A stretch of DNA of 64,000 nt from UBA3478 sp965662045 (GTDB lineage: Bacteria > Bacteroidota > Bacteroidia > Flavobacteriales > Flavobacteriaceae): assembly GCA_965662045.1 (NCBI GenBank), contig CBFIGE010000001.1, positions 186,001 through 250,000 on the forward strand, given 5' to 3'. The notes beneath the pieces are model-generated. The model was not told the DNA's origin, made no database searches, and saw only the letters and a program-made list of their open reading frames with translations. The position numbers were made by a program, and so were the translations under genes. Positions 23,727-32,679 of the stretch are shown here, in pieces. Position 1 is the stretch's first letter; the number at the start of each line of letters is the position of its first letter.

Positions 23727-24057
23727 AGAATTACAAATTAATGCTATGTTACATTTTAGAAGTTAGGGGAACGTAAAAATATAAAAAATCCTTTGTCACA
23801 AAAGATAAAACGATGTCCCGACAAGTATTTTCGATTTTCTGAAATTATTTACGCAATTCACTCATTATGCGAAAGATAAATATCGATTGTGTTGAGAAAA
23901 ATTCAATGCTAAACAAAATTCATAAATCAAATTATTCAAGTGAGAAAATTCAGATTAGATTCAACAAAAAAGAATTGATTCTAAATTAATCAGATTTCAT
24001 AATTTTTATAAAAATCTGTAGAAAGTATCAATATACTATTTTTGAACTAATTTTTGA
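23727..24057. other. 331-base intergenic region, AT-rich
   Basis: The longest gene-free stretch here, between the divergent ketolase and aminotransferase genes. It has no ORF of note, no strong hairpin and no tRNA-like fold that I can see. Its right end holds the aminotransferase promoter element at 24037-24044. The rest is very AT-rich and may hold upstream control elements for either gene. Confidence 0.6.
24037..24044 (+). promoter_or_regulatory. Aminotransferase promoter -7 element
   Basis: TATTTTTG, full match to TAnnTTTG, 13 bases before the ATG, which implies a very short 5' leader. Confidence 0.6.
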
Positions 24058-25236
24058 ATGATGTTCAACTCAAATCATGTAGATATAGACATACTATCCA
24101 CTCGCGCTTATAACCTGCGTTGGGCAACACTTCCAAAGGGAGTTATTCCGCTAACGGCAGCAGATCCTGATTTTCCAGTTGCACCACCAATTCAAAAAGC
24201 ACTCAAAGACTACATAGATGGGGGATATTTAAGTTATGGTCCTGCTGAAGGTCTTCCTCAGTTTAGAGATGCGATAGCAAAAGATTATAAAATGAAAAAC
24301 AAGGTAGCCTACGATTCAAATTGTATTCTACCTGTTGATAGTGCAGCATTTGGCATCTACCTCTGTTGTAAAACACTGTTAAAACCAGGAGATGAGGTAA
24401 TTATTTTTGATCCCGTAGATTTTTTGTTCAAATATTCGGCAGAAAAAGTTGGCGCAAAAACAATTGCGTACCACACCCCTCAAAAAGACGAAGCCTTTGA
24501 TTTCCATAAATTGTCTTCACTGATCAATTCTAAAACAAAAATGATTTGTCTGTGTAACCCTCTTAACCCAACGGGCAAAGTCTTTACAGATGAAGAATTA
24601 TTAACTCTAGCAAAAGTAGTAGCCAAGCATAAAGATATAATTGTACTATCAGATGAAATTTGGAGCGACATCATTTTTAGTCCAAATACATTCAACGCCT
24701 TTGCAAGCATTGGACCTGTATTTAATCAGACTATTACAGTTACAGGGTACAGTAAATCCTATGGACTCGCAGGTTTACGAATAGGGAGTGTCTTGTGTCC
24801 AAACAAAATGATTTATGATCAAATATTTGAATCTTCATTACATCAATCAACTGTTCACGGAGTGAATGTTTTGGGACAAATTGCCGCAACAGCAGCCTTA
24901 AATGACGCTCAACTCTGGTTGTCTTCTTTCGTTACCCATTTGCATAGGATGAGAAATCTTGCGGTCCAAAGGCTCAATGAAATGCCTGGGGTTAGTTGTA
25001 AAAGTCCCGAGGGTTGCTACGTATTATTTCCTGATATAACTCAAACTCCTTATACCGCAACAGAACTGCATGAAAATTTACTTAAAACAGCCAAAGTAGC
25101 AATTGTTCCAGGTCTTCCTAAGTGGTTTGGTTCGGCTGCAGAAGGTCATATTAGACTGAGTTTTGCTACATCTGAAGAATTATTGATAGAAGCCCTTGAT
25201 CGCATTCACGAGTTTTTAGCAAGGCAAAAAAAATAG
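24058..25236 (+). CDS. Pyridoxal-phosphate aminotransferase, class I/II
   Basis: 392-residue fold-type I PLP enzyme. Landmarks are the N-terminal LTAADPDFPVAPP, SYGPAEGLPQFRDAIA, CNPLNPTGKVF with the PLP-contacting Asn, VLSDEIWSDI with Asp-Glu, and the PLP lysine in TGYSKSYGLAGLRIG. The whole looks like aspartate/aromatic aminotransferases; the SDEIWSD motif also occurs in MalY/PatB cystathionine lyases, so a C-S lyase cannot be excluded. Substrate unknown. It is a single-gene unit, with nothing nearby that points to a pathway. Confidence 0.85.
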   Translation: MMFNSNHVDIDILSTRAYNLRWATLPKGVIPLTAADPDFPVAPPIQKALKDYIDGGYLSYGPAEGLPQFRDAIAKDYKMKNKVAYDSNCILPVDSAAFGIYLCCKTLLKPGDEVIIFDPVDFLFKYSAEKVGAKTIAYHTPQKDEAFDFHKLSSLINSKTKMICLCNPLNPTGKVFTDEELLTLAKVVAKHKDIIVLSDEIWSDIIFSPNTFNAFASIGPVFNQTITVTGYSKSYGLAGLRIGSVLCPNKMIYDQIFESSLHQSTVHGVNVLGQIAATAALNDAQLWLSSFVTHLHRMRNLAVQRLNEMPGVSCKSPEGCYVLFPDITQTPYTATELHENLLKTAKVAIVPGLPKWFGSAAEGHIRLSFATSEELLIEALDRIHEFLARQKK

Positions 25237-25395
25237 AACGACAGTCGATTCTTTGATAAAAAAAATGAAAAAAGAAAATATATCCTTTAATGACTAGACC
25301 AAATAAGGAAATACGAAGATTTTAAGATATAAATGTCATGATAGTAAATTTAACGGAACAACAGTAAAGTTTTTTAAAATGGAAAATAATAAATT

Positions 25396-25632
25396 ATGAA
25401 ATACTGGGAATTATTAGGACTTGGGAGTGAACCAAAAGGGACTGGAAAGATCATGTCCATATGTATGTTTATAGTAATTATAAACGGTTACTTTCTTGAA
25501 GGTTTGATTGAACACGTAATAATGGATATAATAACTTACACCTGTGTTATCGTGTTTTTTGTACTTCTAATGTACAATTTATTTAAAAAAAGAAGGTTCA
25601 GAAATCAACCTAAGTATTTGATAATAATGTAG
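25396..25632 (+). CDS. Small predicted membrane protein, unknown
   Basis: 78-residue ORF: MKYWELLGLG at the start, two hydrophobic segments (about 20-38 and 44-62) and a basic tail (KKRRFRNQPK). I recognise no family. The flanks on both sides (about 160 and 100 bases) hold no other gene. It may be a real micro-membrane protein or a spurious ORF; codon use looks normal for the genome. No clear promoter. Confidence 0.45.
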   Translation: MKYWELLGLGSEPKGTGKIMSICMFIVIINGYFLEGLIEHVIMDIITYTCVIVFFVLLMYNLFKKRRFRNQPKYLIIM

Positions 25633-25734
25633 TTAGATATTCACTATAATTTGACTCCCACAATTTAGTGGTAGTTACTGACATTGTAAAATTTACATTG
25701 AATGAGTAGGGGTAAGATGAACGGTTCCTTAATA

Positions 25735-27582
25735 CTACTCTACTGTAACCGACTTCGCCAAGTTTCTTGGCTGATCAACGTTACACCCTCTCATAAGAGC
25801 AATATGATATGAGAGCAATTGCAATGGAATCGTAGTCAATAATGGTGTTAAAAACTCTTGAGTATCTGGAATTTCAATACAATGATCGGCTAGACTTTTA
25901 ACCTCTTCATCTCCCTCAGTGACAACGGCAATAATTTTACCTTTTCTCGATTTTATTTCTTGAATATTGCTCACGACTTTTTCGTAATGTCCCTTCTTAG
26001 TGGCAATAACAATCACTGGCATTTGCTCATCAATAAGTGCAATTGGGCCGTGTTTCATTTCTGCTGCAGGATATCCTTCTGCATGTATGTATGAGATTTC
26101 TTTGAGCTTCAGCGCCCCTTCAAGAGCGACTGGAAAGTTGTATCCCCTACCCAAATAAAGACAATTTGAGGCATCTTTATATTCAAAAGCAATAGACTCA
26201 ATTTCGCTATTTTGAGCTAAAACGCTTTCGATTTTTTGAGGAATAGCCTCTATAGCTGCAAGGTATTCGTGAAGTTCGGTTTTAGATAAGGCCCCATTTT
26301 CTTGTGCCAACTTTAAGGCTAAAAGAGATAAGACTGTAATTTGTGTGGTGAAAGCTTTCGTGGATGCTACCCCTATTTCTGGTCCAGCATGAGTATAGGC
26401 ACCAGCATGGGTTTCACGAGCAATAGAAGAACCGACCACATTACATACACCAAAGACAAAAGCTCCTTTTTCTTTGGCTAGTTTTATAGCCGCCAGAGTA
26501 TCTGCCGTTTCTCCGGATTGTGAAATCGCAATAATAATATCGTTTGTGCCTATTACTGGGTTTCGGTATCTAAATTCAGAAGCGTATTCAACTTCGACTG
26601 GAATTCTAGCGGTGTTCTCAAAAATGTACTCAGCGACCAATCCCGCATGCCAAGATGTACCACAAGCCACAATGACAATGCGATTTGCATTTAAAAACTT
26701 TTCTAAGTGCTCATCAATTCCAGCCATTTTGATTACGCCTTGATCGGCCAATAATCGTCCTCTATAGGTGTCATTTATAGCTCTAGGTTGCTCGTATATT
26801 TCCTTGAGCATGAAGTAATCATAACCTCCCTTTTCAATTTCTTCAAGGCTCAGTTTTAGTTCAAAAATGTTTGGATAGGTGATGGAATCATCCACAATCT
26901 TACGCATTTTAATTTCTTTACCACGACGAAGAATTGCGATTTCTCCGTCTTCTAAATACACCGCATTAGATGTATATTCAATAAATGGGCTCGCATCTGA
27001 AGCCAGAAAATATTCTTGATCTCCAATTCCTATCGCTAAGGGAGATCCTAATTTGGCCACAACAATTTCTTCAGGATTATTTTGATCATAAACTGCAATG
27101 GCGTAGGCTCCAACTACCTCGTTTAAGGCTAATTGCACTGCTTTTCCTAACTTAACCTGCTGCGAAGATTTGATTTCTTCAATAAGGTTAACCAGAACTT
27201 CAGTGTCTGTATCTGATTGAAAATGATATCCTCTTTCTTGCAGCGCTTGTTTTATGGCAGAATAATTTTCAATGATACCATTGTGAATAATAACCAAATC
27301 TCCACTATTTGAAACATGAGGGTGTGAATTGGAGTCACTTGGCTCTCCATGAGTTGCCCATCGAGTGTGACCAATACCTAACTGTCCGTTAGTGTCCATC
27401 TCGTTTTGAGCTTTGTGCTTTAGGTCTTCTACTTTACCCTTGGTCTTGCAAATATTTAAAGATTCCGAACCAGAAAGCATTATGCCGGCTGAATCATAAC
27501 CTCTGTATTCAAGCCGTTGAAGACCTTTAATAATAATTGAATAAGCTTCTCGATTTCCTATATAACCTACAATGCCACACAT
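25735..27582 (-). CDS. glmS: Glutamine-fructose-6-phosphate aminotransferase
   Basis: Makes glucosamine-6-phosphate, the first step to UDP-GlcNAc for peptidoglycan and LPS. 615 residues. The N-terminal glutaminase starts MCGIVGYIG with the nucleophile Cys2, GHTRWATHG follows, and two SIS domains (about 290-600; CGTSWHAG, ISQSGETADT, GYPAAEMKHGP) end in PRNLAKSVTVE. No glmS ribozyme-like structure is apparent in the leader. Preceded by a TATCTTTG promoter element. Confidence 0.98.
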   Translation of the reverse strand: MCGIVGYIGNREAYSIIIKGLQRLEYRGYDSAGIMLSGSESLNICKTKGKVEDLKHKAQNEMDTNGQLGIGHTRWATHGEPSDSNSHPHVSNSGDLVIIHNGIIENYSAIKQALQERGYHFQSDTDTEVLVNLIEEIKSSQQVKLGKAVQLALNEVVGAYAIAVYDQNNPEEIVVAKLGSPLAIGIGDQEYFLASDASPFIEYTSNAVYLEDGEIAILRRGKEIKMRKIVDDSITYPNIFELKLSLEEIEKGGYDYFMLKEIYEQPRAINDTYRGRLLADQGVIKMAGIDEHLEKFLNANRIVIVACGTSWHAGLVAEYIFENTARIPVEVEYASEFRYRNPVIGTNDIIIAISQSGETADTLAAIKLAKEKGAFVFGVCNVVGSSIARETHAGAYTHAGPEIGVASTKAFTTQITVLSLLALKLAQENGALSKTELHEYLAAIEAIPQKIESVLAQNSEIESIAFEYKDASNCLYLGRGYNFPVALEGALKLKEISYIHAEGYPAAEMKHGPIALIDEQMPVIVIATKKGHYEKVVSNIQEIKSRKGKIIAVVTEGDEEVKSLADHCIEIPDTQEFLTPLLTTIPLQLLSYHIALMRGCNVDQPRNLAKSVTVE

Positions 27583-27619
27583 AATACAATTGTTAAGGTG
27601 TTAATAATTTAGAACACAG

Positions 27620-27627
27620 CAAAGATA
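27620..27627 (-). promoter_or_regulatory. glmS promoter -7 element
   Basis: Minus-strand TATCTTTG, full match to TAnnTTTG, 37 bases upstream of the glmS ATG. Confidence 0.65.
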
Positions 27628-27678
27628 CTCTCAATTACAAGCTTTCAAATAAACTGAGGTAATAAAAATTCGTAAAAT

Positions 27679-29541
27679 TTAAAGATCAGTTTCTGTATAA
27701 TATATATCTAGCTTTAAACGCTTATCGAATTGGTCCTGCTCTGGAAGTGGTCCATAAATTACAGTTCCTATTGGAGTAATAGAGGTCATTAAGGGGTGGT
27801 TGACCATTTCTGTGTTTTGCTCGATCGCCTCTAGGTAATTTGTTATACCGATATTTGCAGATACCGCAACCCGAATAGGCGCATTAACAGAATCTCTGAC
27901 GATAATATCATTCACCCACTCGGTAATTCGAGCGGTATATTTTATCCCTTTATCACCCTCTTTTTGAAGACGAGCATCATAATTTAGATAAAAACCTAAA
28001 GGCGTTTCTGCGACAGAAGATTCTGTCGTTGGTTTGTACAGCGGACGCATATTTTCACGATTGTGCAAATACAATCGAGTGGGTTCATATATACTTCCTG
28101 CAATATCTAGCTCCTCACGGTCTACATAAAAAGTAAGGTTTGCCTCGTTAATAATCCAATTATTTGCGCGGATTTCTTGGATTACATTCTCACCTGCTTC
28201 ACCTTCTCCAAATAAATTAATCTCAGCTAAAACTCCTGAACCTCCTTTTAAGTAAATTCTACTTTGGTCGTTCTCGTTGTCAATTCTCTCCTGTATTATA
28301 CTGTTGTAGGAGTCAGTTTGCCAAGTGTTAATTGCGTTACCAACAATAGGAGCAAAACCTCCGCCAGTAATCAAGTTCAATCTAAAAGTCTGATCTTCTC
28401 GTTCTAATTCGTCATCGGAAGTATCATCTAAAGTGTCATTGTTGTTGTTACGTAAGTAATCGTATTCAATTAAAATAACAGCATCTGTTAAGTCTAACAA
28501 CAGCATCATTTCATCACTACTGTCTATAGACATCTGTAAGCCTCTTAAAAAAGATTGAAAATTCGCCTGGCTAATAAACTCAGAAGAACCTTCCTTATCG
28601 ATAATGTTTTCTTGAAAAAAGTTTGTGTCCAAGGCAACTCGAATTCCTGGATTTAAAGTCTTTTGTGTGTCTAATAGTATGGATTCGTCGATATCTTCAG
28701 TATCTGGATTATCTTCTTGATAAAAGATGAATTGTTTATTGTCAATCTCTACCTCTCCTTCAAAAAGAACAGTAGAACCGATAAATTCTGAAAAATCTTG
28801 ATCTGAATAATATCGCTGAGTTTGCTCAAAATTTTCATTAGGGTCTAAATCTCTTAAAAAATAAGTAGAGCTCTCCACCTTAAGACGAAAAGGAATATCT
28901 GGATTTCCGTAAATACTGTCCAAGTCAAATGTCAGAGGATAATTATTAGGAGCTGTTTCTTCGTCTTCGTCATCTAAAACACCGTCGCCGTCTGTATCAG
29001 AATCTAGGGGGTTTGTACCCAATAATCTTTCTTCGTTATCTGTTAAACCATCACCATCGCTATCACTCTCGTTCGAGTTAGGATCTTCATCGTAAATATC
29101 CGGAACACCATCACTATCAGAATCTCTATTGGTTGCCGGAACCTGTTGGTAAGGAATATATAAGTACGCTGCATTTACTCTTTCTTGTTCATTTAAAGTG
29201 TCTTGCACACCTCCTTGATCATCCAAATCTTCGAGTTCTTGCCTCAATATTCCAAAAGTTGGATTGTTGGAAGGTAATCTAAACTGACTGATTATTCTCG
29301 CACTTGTCTTGCCATATATTGGGTCATTGTAGTTTCCTAACTGATACAAGGGTAATTTATTTGTTTGAACAGAAGAAACGTCAATGTGTTTTATAGTGAC
29401 AGGGAATTCCTGCTTGGAGGTGCTAAAAGGCTCTCCTGAAATGACACCGTTACCGATAATAAAGTCGTCTTCTACACAAGAAGAGGCGAAAAGAGTCACG
29501 CACACCGCCAATAGGATGTACTTGTTAGGTCTAAAAAGCAT
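27679..29541 (-). CDS. DUF4270 lipoprotein with thrombospondin-type-3 repeats
   Basis: 620-residue lipoprotein (lipobox ASSC, Cys22) of the Bacteroidota DUF4270 family, whose function is unknown. The N-terminal part has the family segment LGNYNDPIYGKTSA. Residues about 139-195 are an Asp-rich insert of three repeats (DSDSDGVPDIYD, DSDGDGLTDNEE, DSDTDGDGVLDDEDEE), typical of calcium-binding thrombospondin type 3 repeats. The C-terminal part is predicted beta-rich. It sits between the starch-synthase-like gene (20-base gap) and glmS, an arrangement common in Flavobacteriaceae. Confidence 0.9.
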   Translation of the reverse strand: MLFRPNKYILLAVCVTLFASSCVEDDFIIGNGVISGEPFSTSKQEFPVTIKHIDVSSVQTNKLPLYQLGNYNDPIYGKTSARIISQFRLPSNNPTFGILRQELEDLDDQGGVQDTLNEQERVNAAYLYIPYQQVPATNRDSDSDGVPDIYDEDPNSNESDSDGDGLTDNEERLLGTNPLDSDTDGDGVLDDEDEETAPNNYPLTFDLDSIYGNPDIPFRLKVESSTYFLRDLDPNENFEQTQRYYSDQDFSEFIGSTVLFEGEVEIDNKQFIFYQEDNPDTEDIDESILLDTQKTLNPGIRVALDTNFFQENIIDKEGSSEFISQANFQSFLRGLQMSIDSSDEMMLLLDLTDAVILIEYDYLRNNNNDTLDDTSDDELEREDQTFRLNLITGGGFAPIVGNAINTWQTDSYNSIIQERIDNENDQSRIYLKGGSGVLAEINLFGEGEAGENVIQEIRANNWIINEANLTFYVDREELDIAGSIYEPTRLYLHNRENMRPLYKPTTESSVAETPLGFYLNYDARLQKEGDKGIKYTARITEWVNDIIVRDSVNAPIRVAVSANIGITNYLEAIEQNTEMVNHPLMTSITPIGTVIYGPLPEQDQFDKRLKLDIYYTETDL

Positions 29542-29561
29542 ACTTATTAAAACTTTGTCTG

Positions 29562-30368
29562 CTATAAAACTTGGTTATTATAAAAATTAAGATAGGCCTC
29601 TTCTGTTTCTTGAATTGGGCAGAAATCTAAGGTTGGAATTCCTTTGTTTTTGCCATAGGCTTCAAGTTCCTCAGAGACATTTTCGCTTGCGAATATAATG
29701 CCATCTGAATAATCTATCGCAGTCTTTAACAGATTATTAAAATTTGGAGTTGAAAGTCCTTCTAAAACGTCGGTCTCAACACCATCAAAAGCAATTTTTG
29801 ACTTCATCTCAGTACTGAGACTCCCTTCAAAACCTTGCTCATACAATGAAGTGACGATTTTAGCATCAGCAAAGATAGGCTCGTCTTTGTAATAGGTTCT
29901 CAAGTACAATGGAAGTAAAGAGGCCATCCAGCCGTGCACATGTATAACGTCAGGCGCCCAGTTTAGCTTCTTCACCGTTTCAACAACACCTTTGGCAAAG
30001 AAAATCGCTCGTTCATCATTATCCTCAAATAATTTTCCCTCAACATCAAAAAATGTAGCCTTTCTTTTAAAATATTCCTCGTTGTCAATAAAATAGACTT
30101 GAATACGTTCTTTAGGTATTGAAGCTACTTTAATTATCAACGGCATATCCATATCATTGATCACCAAATTCATACCTGAAAGACGAATCACTTCGTGTAA
30201 TTGATGTCTTCTTTCATTGATATTGCCGTAACGCGGCATAAAAATTCGTATTTGACCTCCATTGCCATTTACGACTCTAGGAGATTCATACGACATTAAA
30301 GAAACTTGATTCTCTGGGAGGTAAGGAACTAGTTCAGAGGAAACAAACAAAATCCTTTTTCCATTCAT
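29562..30368 (-). CDS. Glycogen/starch synthase N-terminal (GT5) domain protein
   Basis: 268 residues. It matches only the N-terminal Rossmann half of GT5 glycogen synthases: KRILFVSSELVPYLPENQVS..., NGGQIRIFMPRYG, then WAPDVIHVHGWMASLLPLYLR. The C-terminal GT-B half with the nucleotide-sugar site (normal total about 470 residues) is absent, and no remnant follows, so this is a stable short form rather than a broken gene. Glycogen synthesis is therefore doubtful; a regulatory or cell-envelope role has not been shown. Diverges from panC and precedes DUF4270 and glmS. Confidence 0.85.
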   Translation of the reverse strand: MNGKRILFVSSELVPYLPENQVSLMSYESPRVVNGNGGQIRIFMPRYGNINERRHQLHEVIRLSGMNLVINDMDMPLIIKVASIPKERIQVYFIDNEEYFKRKATFFDVEGKLFEDNDERAIFFAKGVVETVKKLNWAPDVIHVHGWMASLLPLYLRTYYKDEPIFADAKIVTSLYEQGFEGSLSTEMKSKIAFDGVETDVLEGLSTPNFNNLLKTAIDYSDGIIFASENVSEELEAYGKNKGIPTLDFCPIQETEEAYLNFYNNQVL

Positions 30369-30400
30369 AGAGTGAGTTTTTGAAGTAAAAATTGTGTTTG

Positions 30401-30408
30401 CAAAAATA
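30401..30408 (-). promoter_or_regulatory. Promoter -7 element of the GT5-domain gene
   Basis: Minus-strand TATTTTTG, full match to TAnnTTTG, 32 bases upstream of the 30368 start. Confidence 0.6.
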
Positions 30409-30416
30409 CGAAATTA

Positions 30417-30446
30417 TTGTGGTATATACCTATTGTGGTATTTTTG
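30417..30446 (+). promoter_or_regulatory. panC promoter: TTG-N19-TATTTTTG, with direct repeat
   Basis: TTG at 30417-30419 and TATTTTTG at 30439-30446, 19 bases apart, fit the Bacteroidota -33/-7 promoter. The spacer contains a second copy of TATTGTGGTAT (copies at 30416-30424 and 30431-30440, the first slightly shorter). The ATG of panC lies 19 bases downstream. Confidence 0.65.
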
Positions 30447-30465
30447 CCTTCCAATTCGATGAACA

Positions 30466-31317
30466 ATGAAGAGCTTTTCGGCTAAAAATGATTTACAAAC
30501 CTACCTCAATCCGCTTCGTAAAAAGAAAAAGAAAATAGGCTTTGTTCCAACAATGGGAGCCCTGCACAAAGGCCATCTCTCATTGGTCAAAAGAGCTCTT
30601 TACAAAACAGATGTCTGCGTGGTCAGCATCTATGTCAACCCAACTCAATTCAACGATTCCAAAGATTTAGAAAGCTACCCAAGAAGGGTTGAAAGCGATA
30701 TGCTAATGCTCAGACAAATCAGTGAAGACATCATAGTATATATTCCCACAAATGAAGATATCTATGGCAGAGACCTTTCCTTGAATGATTTTGATTTTAT
30801 GGGATTAGACAAAATAATGGAAGGGGCAAATAGACTTGGGCACTTTAAAGGAGTCGCAAATGTGGTCGAAAGATTAATATATGCGGTACAACCAAAGTTT
30901 GCTTTCTTTGGAGAGAAAGACTATCAACAACTTAAAATTATACAGCATCTCAACCAAAAATACAGGTGGAGAACAACTATTGTGCCTTGTCCCACTGAAC
31001 GAGAATACAATGGATTGGCCCTGAGTTCTAGAAACCAGAAACTCTCAGAAACTTCGATGGAAAAATCTGGTTTGATTTACGAAATACTCAAACAAGTAAA
31101 GCTTAAATTTTCGACTAATTCTATGGAAAATCTCAAGCTTTATGTGGAGAAGAAAATCTCTATGCATAGAGATTTCATCGAATTAGAATACTTTGAAATT
31201 GCAGATGAATTAACCCTAACACCTGCAAAAAAGAATCAGAAAAAATTAAAATACAGAGCTTTTATTGCCGTAAAAGTAGAAGGCGTAAGACTCATAGACA
31301 ACATACAACTAAACTAA
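30466..31317 (+). CDS. panC: Pantothenate synthetase
   Basis: Joins pantoate and beta-alanine in coenzyme A synthesis. 283 residues with the nucleotidyl-transferase motif FVPTMGALHKGHLSL (HxGH at 34-37), YVNPTQFN, FFGEKDYQQL and LALSSRNQKLS (the KMSKS-like loop). It is followed after 24 bases by panD, which makes the beta-alanine. Confidence 0.98.
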   Translation: MKSFSAKNDLQTYLNPLRKKKKKIGFVPTMGALHKGHLSLVKRALYKTDVCVVSIYVNPTQFNDSKDLESYPRRVESDMLMLRQISEDIIVYIPTNEDIYGRDLSLNDFDFMGLDKIMEGANRLGHFKGVANVVERLIYAVQPKFAFFGEKDYQQLKIIQHLNQKYRWRTTIVPCPTEREYNGLALSSRNQKLSETSMEKSGLIYEILKQVKLKFSTNSMENLKLYVEKKISMHRDFIELEYFEIADELTLTPAKKNQKKLKYRAFIAVKVEGVRLIDNIQLN

Positions 31318-31341
31318 ATCTTCAGTTGATTACAAGAAATT

Positions 31342-31692
31342 ATGAATATTGAAGTTGTAAAATCAAAAATACACCGCGTCAAAGTTACCAATGCAGATTT
31401 AAACTATATCGGCAGCATAACTATTGATGAAGACTTAATGGACGCCGCCAATATAATCAGAGGTGAAAAGGTGCAAATCGTTAACAACAATAATGGCGAG
31501 AGGCTTGAAACTTATGCCATTCCTGGCCCCAGAAAAAGCGGAGAAATCACCCTAAATGGTGCGGCTGCCCGAAAAGTAGCCGTAGGTGACGTTCTTATAC
31601 TTATCTGTTATGCAAGTATGCCTATTGAAGCGGCCAAAACTTTTCAACCTGCTATTGTTTTTCCAAATGAAGCGACTAACTTATTAGAATAA
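31342..31692 (+). CDS. panD: Aspartate 1-decarboxylase (pro-enzyme)
   Basis: Pyruvoyl enzyme making beta-alanine from aspartate for pantothenate. 116 residues; self-cleavage is expected between Gly24 and Ser25 (LNYIGSITID), giving the pyruvoyl group. NGAAARKVAVGDVLILICYA is the conserved C-terminal part. Its stop directly abuts the next gene start, so translation is coupled. Confidence 0.98.
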   Translation: MNIEVVKSKIHRVKVTNADLNYIGSITIDEDLMDAANIIRGEKVQIVNNNNGERLETYAIPGPRKSGEITLNGAAARKVAVGDVLILICYASMPIEAAKTFQPAIVFPNEATNLLE

Positions 31693-32679
31693 ATGAAATG
31701 GAGTTCACTGGCTAAATGGATAAAAATAATCCTACCCATTACATTGGGTTTAGGTCTGGTGTATTATTCATACAACAGCACTACTGAAGAGGAAAGACGT
31801 CTTATTTGGCAAAATATAAAAGACGCTAACTTCTCATGGGTGACAGCCTCAATAATACTAGGATTAGCGAGTCATCTCTCTAGAGCGTGGAGATGGAATT
31901 ATCTTTTAGAACCTATAGGCTATCGTGTTTCGCTCCTTAAAGGTTTTATGCTCGTCATGCTTTCGTACTTTGCCAATTTAGGCATTCCTAGATCTGGAGA
32001 GCTCTTTAGAGCAACCGCTTTAAACACTTACAACAAAGTTCCCTTTGAGAAAGGATTTGGAACTATTGTAACTGAAAGAATTATCGATTTGCTGATGTTG
32101 CTTATTGTACTCATACTAACCTTTTTAGTGCAATCCAATCAACTTTTTGAATTGATAAGCAACGGAGGAAAAAGTGTTGGAATATTTTTGGGCTTAGGGT
32201 CCATAGGACTTGTTGGACTTGCAATAACTATAAAATTATTGCAAAAATCTTCTCGTCCCCTAGCCCTGAAGTTCACCAATTTTCTAAAAGGTCTACAAGA
32301 AGGTGTCAACAGTGTATTGCACATGAAAAAGAAATGGCACTTCATAGGACATACGATTTTTATTTGGGTCTGTTACATTGCTATGTTTTGGGTAATTCAA
32401 TACGCCATTGTTGACTTAAGAGAAATTCATTTCAATGAAATATTAGTCGGATTTATTGCAGGCACTTTTGCTATGACAACAACCAATGGTGGAATTGGCC
32501 TATATCCTATCGCTATTAGTAGCTCACTCGCCCTTTTTGAAATATCAAAAATTCAGGGGGATGCTTATGGTTGGATAATGTGGATTGCCCAGACTCTTTT
32601 GGTTGTAATTCTCGGGGTACTATCTTTTTTATTCATACCTTTTGTAAAAGACAATAACCCTAAAAATGGCAAAGACTAA
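31693..32679 (+). CDS. Flippase-like integral membrane protein (LPG synthase TM/UPF0104 family)
   Basis: 328 residues with about eight hydrophobic helices. The pattern SHLSRAWRWNYLL, FANLGIPRSGELFRA and IVTERIIDLL is that of the UPF0104/AglD membrane domain, found in lipid flippases and in the membrane half of MprF. There is no soluble aminoacyl-transferase domain, so a lysyl-phosphatidylglycerol synthase is excluded. The lipid or polyprenol substrate is unknown. It abuts panD and overlaps radA by 14 bases. Confidence 0.88.
   Translation: MKWSSLAKWIKIILPITLGLGLVYYSYNSTTEEERRLIWQNIKDANFSWVTASIILGLASHLSRAWRWNYLLEPIGYRVSLLKGFMLVMLSYFANLGIPRSGELFRATALNTYNKVPFEKGFGTIVTERIIDLLMLLIVLILTFLVQSNQLFELISNGGKSVGIFLGLGSIGLVGLAITIKLLQKSSRPLALKFTNFLKGLQEGVNSVLHMKKKWHFIGHTIFIWVCYIAMFWVIQYAIVDLREIHFNEILVGFIAGTFAMTTTNGGIGLYPIAISSSLALFEISKIQGDAYGWIMWIAQTLLVVILGVLSFLFIPFVKDNNPKNGKD

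Noticed and set aside
27583..27678. glmS ribozyme in the leader of glmS
   Set aside because: The leader is under 50 bases from the promoter element, and no ribozyme core is visible; the ribozyme is typical of Firmicutes.
29562..30368. Frameshifted full-length glycogen synthase
   Set aside because: No GT-B C-terminal half is found in any frame downstream; the next gene is DUF4270.
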